From: an uncultured Acidimicrobiaceae bacterium
Lineage (GTDB): Bacteria > Actinomycetota > Acidimicrobiia > Acidimicrobiales > RAAP-2
Assembly: GCA_937894805.1 (NCBI GenBank)
Contig: CALAYR010000108.1
Coordinates: 1-51,123, forward strand
DNA length: 51,123 nt
Direction: 5' to 3'
Shown here in pieces: positions 44,754 through 51,123 of the stretch (positions are counted from its first letter, which is position 1; each line of letters opens with the position of its first letter). The notes under the pieces were generated by a model. The model saw only the letters and a program-made list of their open reading frames with translations. It did no database searches and was not told where the DNA came from. A program made the translations under genes and the position numbers.

Positions 44754-45497
44754 GTGAGCCTCTTGGTCTTGATCCCATTCGCGGCACTCATCGGTAATGC
44801 GTTCAGCGATGGCATCAGTGGGTTTGTCTCGGCGATTACTCAGCCCGAGTGCGTCCGAGCTCTCACACTCACCATTGGGTGTGCAATCTTGGCCACGGCG
44901 GTCAATGCCGTTATGGGCACCATGATTGCGTGGTTGCTCGTCCGAGACGACTTTCGGGGTAAGCGCATCATCGAAGCGGTCATTGACGTGCCCTTCGCAC
45001 TACCCACCATCGTGGCTGGCGTGACCTTGATGACACTGCTCGGCCCCCACTCCCCCATCCATCTCTCACTGGCCAACACGTGGGGCGGAATTGTGGTGGC
45101 CCTCCTCTTTGTCACGTTGCCATTGACCGTGCGCACCGTCGAGCCGGTCCTTGAGTCCATGTCCACTGCGCCCGAGATGGCGGCAACGACCCTAGGGGCG
45201 TCAAGTTGGCGCACCTTTCGAACAATTACGTTGCCCAGCTTGACCCCAGCCATCTTGACTGGAGCGGGCCTGTCCTTCGCCCGCGCCGTCGGCGAATTCG
45301 GTTCAGTCGTCTTTATATCTGGCAATCGACCTTTTCACACTGAGGTTGCGAGCTCCTACATCTTCATGCTGAGCCAGAGCCAGAACTTCACCGGTGCCGC
45401 AGCCGTTTCCGTGCTCTTGCTCGTTATCGCGATTGCCGTGTTGACACTGTTTGCAGTTTTATCCCGCAGGCTGACTTCTCGACTGGGGAATTCATGA
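44754..45497 (+). CDS. cysT: Sulfate-type ABC transporter permease (CysT-like); start uncertain
   Basis: An inner-membrane permease with about six helices and the ATPase-coupling loop MSTAPEMAATTLGASSWRTFRTITLPSL, plus AVGEFGSVVFISGN, both typical of CysT/CysU. The start is a puzzle: between the binding-protein stop (44629) and residue LLVLIPFAAL there is no ATG or TTG, and the GTG at 44754 is the only ordinary start. It has no Shine-Dalgarno and would shorten the first helix. The frame is open back to 44562, through the hairpin. TTG at 44616 or a rare start codon is possible. It ends ATGA-coupled to the next permease. Minimum length 247 residues. Confidence 0.8.
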   Translation: MSLLVLIPFAALIGNAFSDGISGFVSAITQPECVRALTLTIGCAILATAVNAVMGTMIAWLLVRDDFRGKRIIEAVIDVPFALPTIVAGVTLMTLLGPHSPIHLSLANTWGGIVVALLFVTLPLTVRTVEPVLESMSTAPEMAATTLGASSWRTFRTITLPSLTPAILTGAGLSFARAVGEFGSVVFISGNRPFHTEVASSYIFMLSQSQNFTGAAAVSVLLLVIAIAVLTLFAVLSRRLTSRLGNS

Positions 45498-46288
45498 AGA
45501 CCATTCGTCTCATTGTCATCGCCTATGTTGCAATGCTCATTGGTGCCCCTCTCTACTTGGTGTTTCACGAAGCGTTCGCCCAAGGGCTCCAGGGTCTATG
45601 GCTTGCGCTGCGCGATCCTCAGATGGTGGCCGCCATGAAGCTCACGGGCATAATCGCACTGGTCGTAACGCCCTGCAACGTGCTGTTCGGTGTCGGAGCT
45701 TCGCTCGCGATTGTGCGATCTCCGTCGCGCTGGACAAAGTGGCTGGACATCATTATCGACGTGCCCTTGGCTGTCTCGCCAGTCATCGTCGGCGTGATGC
45801 TGGAGCTCGCCTACTCCTACAAAGGTTGGTTCGGATCGGCTCTTGCCGGCCACGGTCTCCAGATCATGTTCTCGTGGCCGGGCATCGCACTCGCTTCGGC
45901 CGTTGTCTCGCTCCCCCTCGTTTCTCGCGAGATCATTCCCCTGCTTCGTGAAGTGGGAACCGGACAGGAAATGACGGCAGCAACCCTGGGTGCCAGCACT
46001 ATCAGAACATTTGTAACAGTGACGCTGCCCACGATGCGCTGGGCGTTGGCCTACGGACTACTGCTGACATTGGCTCGAGTCATTGGTGAGTACGGCGCAG
46101 TGCTCATCGTTTCTGGCAATGTCGCCTTTCAAACACAGACGCTGACGTTGAACATCGGCGAAAACTTCGAGAACTACAACCCCACTCAAGGCTTTACGGG
46201 CGCTGCGCTCTTGGCTCTGACCTCAATCGTGGCCCTGGTCACACTCAACATCATCAAACAACGCGAAGGAATCCGCCGTGAGCATTGA
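45494..46288 (+). CDS. cysW: Sulfate-type ABC transporter permease (CysW-like)
   Basis: A 264-residue permease with about six helices. The coupling loop REVGTGQEMTAATLGASTIRTFVTVTLPTMRWALAYG and the following ARVIGEYGAVLIVSGN are the CysW hallmarks. It pairs with the preceding permease as a heterodimer through which sulfate passes. Its ATG overlaps the upstream stop by 4 bases and its end overlaps the ATPase gene by 11. Confidence 0.88.
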   Translation: MKTIRLIVIAYVAMLIGAPLYLVFHEAFAQGLQGLWLALRDPQMVAAMKLTGIIALVVTPCNVLFGVGASLAIVRSPSRWTKWLDIIIDVPLAVSPVIVGVMLELAYSYKGWFGSALAGHGLQIMFSWPGIALASAVVSLPLVSREIIPLLREVGTGQEMTAATLGASTIRTFVTVTLPTMRWALAYGLLLTLARVIGEYGAVLIVSGNVAFQTQTLTLNIGENFENYNPTQGFTGAALLALTSIVALVTLNIIKQREGIRREH

Positions 46289-47216
46289 ACTTTCCAATAT
46301 CTCAAAGTCCTATGGCGAAAGCCAGGTGCTTTTTAATGTCAACGCTGAACTCAAGACTGGCTCCATGACGGCGCTCGTGGGTCCGTCGGGTTCCGGCAAG
46401 TCAACATTGCTCCGCATCATTGCGGGACTCGAACACCACGGAAACGGTCGAGTCTTTATTGAGGGTCGTGACGTCACCGATATCCCCGTGCGAGAGCGCA
46501 ACATTGGCTTTTGCTTTCAGGACTACGCACCATTTCGCCACATGACCGTCGCCGACAACGTTGCCTACGGACTACGCGTCCGCAAAGTGCCACGAAAAGA
46601 CATTCGTGTTCGGGTGTCCACCATGCTGGAACGAGTCGGACTCGAAGCACTCGCGGATCGCTATCCCCACGAGCTTTCCGGTGGGCAGCGACAGCGCATG
46701 GCCCTTGCTCGAGCCCTCATTATTGAGCCAGACGTCCTGTTACTCGACGAACCGTTTGCAGCCTTAGACGCCCAGGTCCGATCAGATCTGCGACTCTGGG
46801 TTCGTAATTTGCAACACGAACTAGGCATCACGACGATTCTGGTCACGCACGACCAGTCAGAAGCGATGGAAGTCGCTGACCAACTCGTGGTGTTGCACGC
46901 CGGCCAGATTCAACAAATCGGCAGCCCCGAGGAGATTTACGACGCTCCGGCCAACATATTCGTGCAGAACTTCCTCGGGCCCATCACCGTCTTCCAGGGT
47001 GAGCCTGTTCGCCCCCACTCACTTCGACTCGACCGTCTGGCTGGTGCAACCAATGCACAGGTCAAGGATGTGATTCGCCTGGGATTTGAAGTTCGCGTCA
47101 ACCTACAACTCGCCGACGGGGCGGAACTGTGGGTGCAGTTGACCCACGATGAGGCTCTCGCACTCAGCCCGCTCATTGGCGAACAACTCAAAGTTTCCAA
47201 GCGCTCAGATTCATAA
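46278..47216 (+). CDS. cysA: Sulfate-type ABC transporter ATPase (CysA-like)
   Basis: A 312-residue ATPase. Walker A GPSGSGKST, Q-loop FCFQDYAPFRHMTV, signature LSGGQRQRMALARAL, Walker B LLLDEPFAALD and the H-loop LVTHDQSEAM are all present. The region after residue about 225 (IQQIGSPEEIYDAPANIFVQNFLGPITVF) leads into a short regulatory tail, so the protein is some 40 residues shorter than many CysA. The GTG at 46278 has AAGGA 7 bases upstream. Last gene of the importer operon. Confidence 0.9.
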   Translation: MSIELSNISKSYGESQVLFNVNAELKTGSMTALVGPSGSGKSTLLRIIAGLEHHGNGRVFIEGRDVTDIPVRERNIGFCFQDYAPFRHMTVADNVAYGLRVRKVPRKDIRVRVSTMLERVGLEALADRYPHELSGGQRQRMALARALIIEPDVLLLDEPFAALDAQVRSDLRLWVRNLQHELGITTILVTHDQSEAMEVADQLVVLHAGQIQQIGSPEEIYDAPANIFVQNFLGPITVFQGEPVRPHSLRLDRLAGATNAQVKDVIRLGFEVRVNLQLADGAELWVQLTHDEALALSPLIGEQLKVSKRSDS

Positions 47217-47244
47217 CGTCACGTTGTGAATTACCATGTAGCAC

Positions 47245-47320
47245 GGGCCGCTAGCTCATCGGGAAGAGCAGGAGACTTTTAATCTCAAGGTGCCGGGATC
47301 GAGACCCGGGCGGCCCACCA
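47245..47320 (+). tRNA. tRNA-Lys (anticodon UUU)
   Basis: A full cloverleaf can be drawn: acceptor GGGCCGC/GCGGCCC (7 perfect pairs), D arm GCTC/GAGC, anticodon loop CTTTTAA with TTT at 47278-47280, T arm CCGGG/CCCGG, discriminator A and an encoded CCA (47318-47320). Two oddities: the T loop is ATCGAGA, with A where T54 is normal, and the anticodon stem has a G-A mismatch at its outer end (27-43). It lies 28 bases after the sulfate importer operon. Confidence 0.9.
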
Positions 47321-47330
47321 CCTTTTTTTG
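47321..47330 (+). terminator. T-run after tRNA-Lys
   Basis: CC followed by seven T residues directly after the CCA end. With the GC-rich T arm and acceptor stem upstream, this can act as the end of the tRNA transcript. Confidence 0.5.
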
Positions 47331-47356
47331 TAGTGCCTTACCTCTACTAGGCCCTT

Positions 47357-48601
47357 TTAGGGAAGCGCAGCGGTCGTATTGATGGCCACGCTTGCGGGGA
47401 ACGAAGTCTTAATTCCCGTCAAAGCAGTGGTCTTCTTGTCAGCTCCGAAAATGTACCGGATCTGTGCAATAACAGCCTGTTGCGTAGGTCGCCAGCTCGT
47501 CGTCACTGGTTCGGCCGGCGACGAACATCCATCTGACGCCAGTCCTGAGAGATTGCTCGGGATGGTGATGTTCAACGCGAGGGCGAGGGCCGTGAGGCCA
47601 CCTTCACCGGGATTGATTTGACAAAGGTCACTGAAGGCCTGGTGGCCAGCGTTGGTGAGTTCAACCAATCGCCGACTATTCGTCAGTGATCCGTATGCAC
47701 TCTCGATTGCGGTTACCGACACGACATTGTCGAGCTGCCCCGTCACAAAGAGTCCGGGCATCTGCGGAATGGTATTGAAGGGTGCGGCAAGTGACTGTGA
47801 CCAAGCACCAATCGAAGCACCGGCGAGGCCAATGAAGCCCTTCAGTGTCGACGTCGAACCTTTGGTTGCTGTTTCAAAAGAGGCGAGACGCTCAACGGCC
47901 GATCCGCCAGCCGAGTGACCAATGGCAATCACCCGGAGGGCATCGACGTGCGTCGACGCCAAGCCGAACTTCTTGGCCTTCGCGGCCGCCATCACGGCTT
48001 CAAGGTCGTAGACATCGGCGTTGGGATTCGAGCTCACTGGAGCAACGTTCGCTATCTGATTGATCACCTGCGTGAGATTGCGTACGGGAGTTTCTGGAGC
48101 CGCGACGACGTAGCCCCAGCTAGCGATGGCAGTAGTTAATGCCGACGATTGATCGCGGAACCCGGCGTAGCCATGAGAGAACAGTACGAGTGGGAACCTG
48201 CCGGAAGCTGCCGCTGCTTTCGTGTACGCATTCGTCACGTACGTCGCCTTAGCGGCATTGGCTCGGCTCGCGGCATCCACAGTGAGGAGCGGCTGCAAGA
48301 AACTGGGTAGCCAGGAGCCAACGTTGTACGAGGCCTTCGTCTTGCCGGCCTTGGCCGCGGGGTACCAGATGTCAACCTTGATTGAGTATGTCGCGCCACC
48401 GGGCTGAGGCACAGTCACACTCACGGTGACGGTGTCGACGCCAACGGCGTAGGGGCCCTTGGTTGAAAAAGTGCTACCCGTCAAAGTCTTAACGGGTACG
48501 TAGGTGTCCCCCTTGGAGTCCTTGGCGGTGGTTGCAGCGGAGGCCAATGAGGCCACCCCTAGCACTGCACAGGCTGTAGCAATTCCAACAAGACGCTTCA
48601 T
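47357..48601 (-). CDS. Secreted alpha/beta hydrolase (chlorophyllase/PAF-acetylhydrolase-like)
   Basis: A 414-residue exported protein from the ATG at 48601, which has a run of G residues (GGGGGGAACC) before it; the signal peptide is MKRLVGIATACAVLGVASLASA. The oxyanion region LVLFSHGYAGFRDQSSAL, nucleophile elbow AIGHSAGGSA and the late histidine NAGHQAFSDLC make a complete hydrolase triad. Such enzymes cut esters of lipids or polyesters; the substrate is unknown. It stands alone between tRNA-Lys (opposite strand) and the desaturase gene. Confidence 0.8.
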   Translation of the reverse strand: MKRLVGIATACAVLGVASLASAATTAKDSKGDTYVPVKTLTGSTFSTKGPYAVGVDTVTVSVTVPQPGGATYSIKVDIWYPAAKAGKTKASYNVGSWLPSFLQPLLTVDAASRANAAKATYVTNAYTKAAAASGRFPLVLFSHGYAGFRDQSSALTTAIASWGYVVAAPETPVRNLTQVINQIANVAPVSSNPNADVYDLEAVMAAAKAKKFGLASTHVDALRVIAIGHSAGGSAVERLASFETATKGSTSTLKGFIGLAGASIGAWSQSLAAPFNTIPQMPGLFVTGQLDNVVSVTAIESAYGSLTNSRRLVELTNAGHQAFSDLCQINPGEGGLTALALALNITIPSNLSGLASDGCSSPAEPVTTSWRPTQQAVIAQIRYIFGADKKTTALTGIKTSFPASVAINTTAALP

Positions 48602-48695
48602 GGTTCCCCCCATAAATAGTTCGTGACGAGGATGACACTACCGACATCTAGGACCGATGGCACACTTCGATATTTTTTCGAAGGCTACGGCTGCT

Positions 48696-49625
48696 CTATG
48701 CGAGTGCTGAACGCCCCAAGGAGAGACGTTCCGCGACCTTTTCGACCTGGTCATGAAGGGTCGCCGTTAGTTTGGCCATTTCATCGCGGGCCCGTTCAGC
48801 CTCTGCGCTGAGTCCGGCGAGATGATCAAGGTCCCACCACGCCGTGACGGGCTCGAGCACGTCGCCCAAGAACTGACTTAAGCCGTAAATACCTTCACGC
48901 GCGATTCGCACGGCGTGGCGCGTAAAGCCCGGGATACCCGTTCCCGGCATGGCAAAGCTCATGGCCTGCTTCGTGGCGGCAATCATCATGGCACTCGGGT
49001 CGATAACAAAGGCCGCTTTGGCGAGGTCTCGGTAGAACATGTAGTGCTTGGTCTCGTCGCCAGCGATGAGACCAAGAATGCGTCGGCCCATCACATCTTC
49101 TTTCGGCAACTTGGTGGCCGTGTTGCGGTGGGCGATTTGTGTCGCGCGCTCCTGAAAGGCCACGTAGGTAATGAGATCCGCCAGCGATTCGGGGTGCGGC
49201 CCTTCACCCGTCTTCATCTGGACTCGACGACCCTCTTCCAACAGCACGGGGTCGATGCAACGGCTGATGTGGACCCAGTCACGCATCACCATGGCGTGGC
49301 GGTTTTCTTCCATTGTCCACTGATGATTCCAGTCGGCTAGTGGGTGGCCCGCGTTCGAGTGGCTCAGAAGCGTGTTGGTGTAATAGGGCAGATTGTCTTC
49401 AGTTAAAAGGTTCACGTAGATTGCGCTTCGCACGCCGGCAGGGAGTGGGTAGTCCTCAGCTGACCATGGTGACTCCGAAAAGTCGCGGCCGGTTCCCCAG
49501 TTCACTGCTTCGTGCGGAAACCAATCTCGAGGCGCTTCAAGGTGGCGGTTATAGAGCGCCTCAACGTCGGGGGCAATCTCTTCGAGAAGATCAACATGAC
49601 CATGAGGCCGCTTAAGGAGTGACAT
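48696..49625 (-). CDS. Acyl-ACP desaturase (ferritin-like diiron enzyme)
   Basis: A 309-residue soluble diiron protein. The iron ligands of acyl-ACP desaturases are visible in order: LTEDNLPYY, WTMEENRHA, AFQERATQIAH and AGDETKHYMFY. It places a double bond in acyl-ACP with O2 and reduced ferredoxin, as DesA1/DesA2 do in mycobacteria. It therefore tunes membrane fluidity. The ATG at 49625 is divergent from the small unknown gene; the intergenic region carries an inverted repeat at 49658-49681. Confidence 0.88.
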   Translation of the reverse strand: MSLLKRPHGHVDLLEEIAPDVEALYNRHLEAPRDWFPHEAVNWGTGRDFSESPWSAEDYPLPAGVRSAIYVNLLTEDNLPYYTNTLLSHSNAGHPLADWNHQWTMEENRHAMVMRDWVHISRCIDPVLLEEGRRVQMKTGEGPHPESLADLITYVAFQERATQIAHRNTATKLPKEDVMGRRILGLIAGDETKHYMFYRDLAKAAFVIDPSAMMIAATKQAMSFAMPGTGIPGFTRHAVRIAREGIYGLSQFLGDVLEPVTAWWDLDHLAGLSAEAERARDEMAKLTATLHDQVEKVAERLSLGRSALA

Positions 49626-49657
49626 GGAGACCTCGTAGGTTGGATGTACCTAGAACA

Positions 49658-49681
49658 CTAAGGGTGGGGCCAGCGCCTTAG
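49658..49681. promoter_or_regulatory. CTAAGG-N12-CCTTAG inverted repeat in a divergent promoter
   Basis: Two 6-base arms, with a central GGCC also self-complementary, lie between the desaturase gene and the small plus-strand gene. A possible operator for desaturase control. Confidence 0.35.
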
Positions 49682-49721
49682 GGCACTCTGGTGTCATAAA
49701 AGTGGCGTATCGTTTCGATAT

Positions 49722-50021
49722 ATGGCGGCACTTGGCAATCCTGAACTGAATCGAATTGTGGCGGCGGCACAGACCCCGTTATGGGACGTTGAAGTCGGTG
49801 AAGGCAACACGATTGTCGCGACCCGTGATTCTGGCGTCGACGGCATGCCCTATGTCGTCGTTATCAGGCGTAGTGGTCGCGGCTATCGAGCATCGCTCTA
49901 CATGCCGGGTGATGACATCACTGTCGAAGGCGATGTCATTGGTGAGGCGGCTGGCAACCCTCGTGAAACTGGTCGCCAAATCCGAGCGCTACTCGAAGAC
50001 GCAGACCTCAGCTCGAACTAG
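49722..50021 (+). CDS. Small protein of unknown function
   Basis: A 99-residue protein, mostly beta strands by pattern (WDVEVGEGNTIVATRD, PYVVVIRRSGRGYRASLYMPG), with an acidic C-terminus. I do not recognise the family. TATCGT (49709-49714) lies 7 bases before the ATG and no Shine-Dalgarno is visible, so it may be a leaderless message. Its stop overlaps the convergent ABC-F gene by 4 bases. Confidence 0.6.
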   Translation: MAALGNPELNRIVAAAQTPLWDVEVGEGNTIVATRDSGVDGMPYVVVIRRSGRGYRASLYMPGDDITVEGDVIGEAAGNPRETGRQIRALLEDADLSSN

Positions 50022-50365
50022 TCGCGCACCAGCGGCTTGTAACGAAGTCGGTGCGGTTGATCCGCACCAGCCCCGAGCCGCTTTCGACGATCTGCTTCGT
50101 ACTCTGAGAAGTTTCCTTCGAACCACCGAACATCGGCCTCATCTTCAAATGCGAGCACGTGTGTCGCAATCCGGTCCAGGAACCAACGGTCGTGACTAAT
50201 CACAACGGCACAGCCGGGAAAGCCCAGTAACGCCTCTTCAAGTGCCCGCAGGGTGTCCACATCAAGGTCGTTAGTTGGTTCGTCGAGGAGCAGGACGTTG
50301 CCTCCGGCGCGGAGGACTTTCGCCAACTGCACGCGATTTCGTTCTCCACCGGACAGCTGTCCGAC
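50018..50365 (-). CDS. ettA: EttA-type ABC-F ATPase, C-terminal part only, cut by the chimeric junction
   Basis: About 115 residues of the second ABC domain remain: signature LSGGERNRVQLAKVL, Walker B VLLLDEPTNDLDVDTLRALEEAL, H-loop VISHDRWFLDRIATHVLAFE, then the EttA-typical tail VRWFEGNFSEYEADRRKRLG and a final RYKPLVRD. EttA gates the ribosome at the first elongation step according to ATP level. Upstream of the signature, at 50353-50366, the family match ends abruptly and the same DNA reads as a trigger factor on the other strand. The frame stays open to 50827, but that part is the antisense of foreign genes and not EttA. Confidence 0.9.
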   Translation of the reverse strand, partial: VGQLSGGERNRVQLAKVLRAGGNVLLLDEPTNDLDVDTLRALEEALLGFPGCAVVISHDRWFLDRIATHVLAFEDEADVRWFEGNFSEYEADRRKRLGAGADQPHRLRYKPLVRD

Positions 50366-50722
50366 GAGGACAAGGACAAGACCGAAGAGCAGCTCCGCGC
50401 GGAATATCGCCGGATTGCGGAGCGTCGCGTGCGACTGGGCCTCGTCCTGGCCGAGATCGGTCGCCGCAACGACGTGACCGTCAGCGAGCAGGAGATGAAC
50501 AACGCCCTGATCGCCGAAGCCCGTCGTTATCCGGGCCAGGAGCGGGAAGTGATCGAGTTCTATCGCCAGAACGCCCAGGCTGCCGCCCAGCTCCGTGCGC
50601 CGGTCTACGAGGAAAAGGTCGTGGACCTGATCTTCTCCCGCGCCCAGGTGGAGAATTCCCCGGTGACCCGCGACGAGCTGTTCGCCGAGGACGATCTGCC
50701 GGAAAGCTACGGCGCGGCCTGA
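50351..50722 (+). CDS. tig: Trigger factor, C-terminal part, from a foreign alphaproteobacterial genome
   Basis: Plus-strand sequence from the junction reads TGQLSDEDKDKTEEQLRAEYRRIAERRVRLGLVLAEIG and continues to a stop at 50722, ending in an acidic tail EDDLPESYGAA. This is the C-terminal chaperone domain of trigger factor, the ribosome-bound peptidyl-prolyl isomerase. Residues resemble sphingomonad-type proteins. Its N-terminal two thirds are missing because the contig switches to the actinobacterial sequence. clpP follows, the standard tig-clpP order. Confidence 0.85.
   Translation, partial: GQLSDEDKDKTEEQLRAEYRRIAERRVRLGLVLAEIGRRNDVTVSEQEMNNALIAEARRYPGQEREVIEFYRQNAQAAAQLRAPVYEEKVVDLIFSRAQVENSPVTRDELFAEDDLPESYGAA
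50353..50366. other. Chimeric junction at a 14-bp palindrome
   Basis: CGGACAGCTGTCCG is its own reverse complement. To the left the minus strand encodes EttA (LSGGERN); to the right the plus strand encodes trigger factor (SGQLSDEDK). Both proteins are cut at this point. Right-hand DNA is visibly richer in GC, with proteobacterial codon choice. Confidence 0.85.
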
Positions 50723-50875
50723 TCGCGACGGGTTTTCTCCGTCGTTCCGTCGTTCCGCACAGCTTCTCGGGTCGAGGTGGGTTGCAACTCGCCGCGGGGA
50801 AGGTGATATCCTAGGACATACCGCCACCGGGCCGCACGTCCGGAGGGCGCTGTCATTGATGAGAAGAGGCCACGG

Positions 50876-51123
50876 ATGCGCGACCCCGAAAGCGTGATGA
50901 TGAACCTGGTGCCGATGGTGGTCGAGCAGACCAGCCGCGGCGAGCGCGCGTTCGACATCTTTTCCCGGCTCCTGAAGGAGCGGATCATTTTCCTCACCGG
51001 ACCGTTCGATGACGGCATGGCGTCGCTGATCACGGCGCAGCTGCTGTTCCTCGAGAGCGAGAATCCGAAGAAGGAAATCTCGATGTACATCAACTCTCCC
51101 GGTGGCATCGTCACCAGCGGCAT
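50876..51123 (+). CDS. clpP: ATP-dependent Clp protease proteolytic subunit, N-terminal part (foreign)
   Basis: From the ATG at 50876 the protein begins MRDPESVMMNLVPMVVEQTSRGERAFDIFSRLLKERIIFLTG and reaches ISMYINSPGGIVTSG at the window edge, 82 residues. This matches the N-terminus of ClpP, the serine protease of the Clp complex; the catalytic Ser, His and Asp lie beyond the edge. AAGAGG about 9 bases upstream is the likely ribosome site. It belongs with the trigger factor fragment to the foreign segment. Confidence 0.92.
   Translation, partial: MRDPESVMMNLVPMVVEQTSRGERAFDIFSRLLKERIIFLTGPFDDGMASLITAQLLFLESENPKKEISMYINSPGGIVTSG

Noticed and set aside
48664..48683. Terminator after the desaturase gene (CTTCGA and TCGAAG arms)
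   Set aside because: A 6-bp AT-balanced stem with an A/T loop and no U-tract on the proper side; too weak to call.
50018..50827. A single 269-residue protein combining an ABC-F end with a novel N-terminus
   Set aside because: The upstream half is the antisense of a trigger factor gene beyond a chimeric junction, with no ABC-F resemblance.
50707..51123. A minus-strand reading frame at the right edge
   Set aside because: It is the antisense of clpP, which has a clear family match on the plus strand.

Overview
The window looks like the chromosome of a high-GC, gene-dense actinobacterium, most likely an aquatic Acidimicrobiia-type lineage. The evidence is a mycothiol glycosyltransferase (mshA), a nickel superoxide dismutase with its maturation protease, an actinobacterial ctaE-qcrC order, a rex-hemACDBL cluster as in Streptomyces, and a 14-subunit complex I operon. 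Genes are packed tightly: ATGA, GTGA and TAATG start/stop overlaps are common, and five convergent gene pairs overlap at their 3' ends. No stretch above 300 bases lacks a gene. I saw no CRISPR array, insertion sequence, prophage or rRNA. There is one tRNA, tRNA-Lys(UUU).

Layout. 1-1329: qcrC (cut by the window edge) and ctaE of the respiratory chain, minus strand. 1391-3694: a HelD-type RNA polymerase-recycling ATPase. 3807-7164: hemE-hemH-hemY, plus strand, coupled by overlaps. 7155-13034: a HAD phosphatase, a large fusion of a degenerate phosphoesterase with a membrane MprF-like aminoacyl-phospholipid synthase module, a secreted SGNH protein and an MFS exporter. 13012-28995: nuoA-N followed by a translationally coupled ATP-grasp gene. 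29092-31229: a geranylgeranyl-reductase-family flavoprotein (menaquinone or lipid saturation) and a ZIP metal transporter. 31226-41350: a minus-strand run of twelve genes, sodX - XRE regulator - mshA - ybjN-like - SGNH - proC - rex - hemA - hemC - hemD - hemB - hemL. 41419-41829: sodN, divergent from sodX and closed by a strong terminator. 41886-43290: an acyltransferase and a mini TraR/DksA zinc-finger protein. 43517-47216: a sulfate-type ABC importer. 47245-47320: tRNA-Lys. 47357-50021: a secreted alpha/beta hydrolase, an acyl-ACP desaturase and a small unknown gene. 50018 to about 50365: the 3' end of an EttA-type ABC-F gene.

The last ~760 bases do not belong to the same genome. At a perfect 14-bp palindrome (50353-50366) the reverse-strand ABC-F gene stops matching its family. 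Plus-strand sequence then reads as the C-terminal part of an alphaproteobacterial (sphingomonad-like) trigger factor followed by clpP. I read this as a chimeric junction, not a biological fusion.

How the genes fit together. The two heme clusters encode every step from glutamyl-tRNA to coproheme (hemA, L, B, C, D, E, Y/cgoX, H/cpfC). Only glutamyl-tRNA synthetase and the coproheme decarboxylase HemQ are not seen here. Heme feeds the cytochromes encoded at the left edge, and Rex can tie heme and respiratory gene expression to NADH. Complex I and the menaquinone-modifying flavoprotein supply the same chain. Mycothiol, NiSOD and sulfate uptake form a redox and sulfur theme on the right side. The least ordinary single gene is the phosphoesterase/MprF fusion at 7702-10680.
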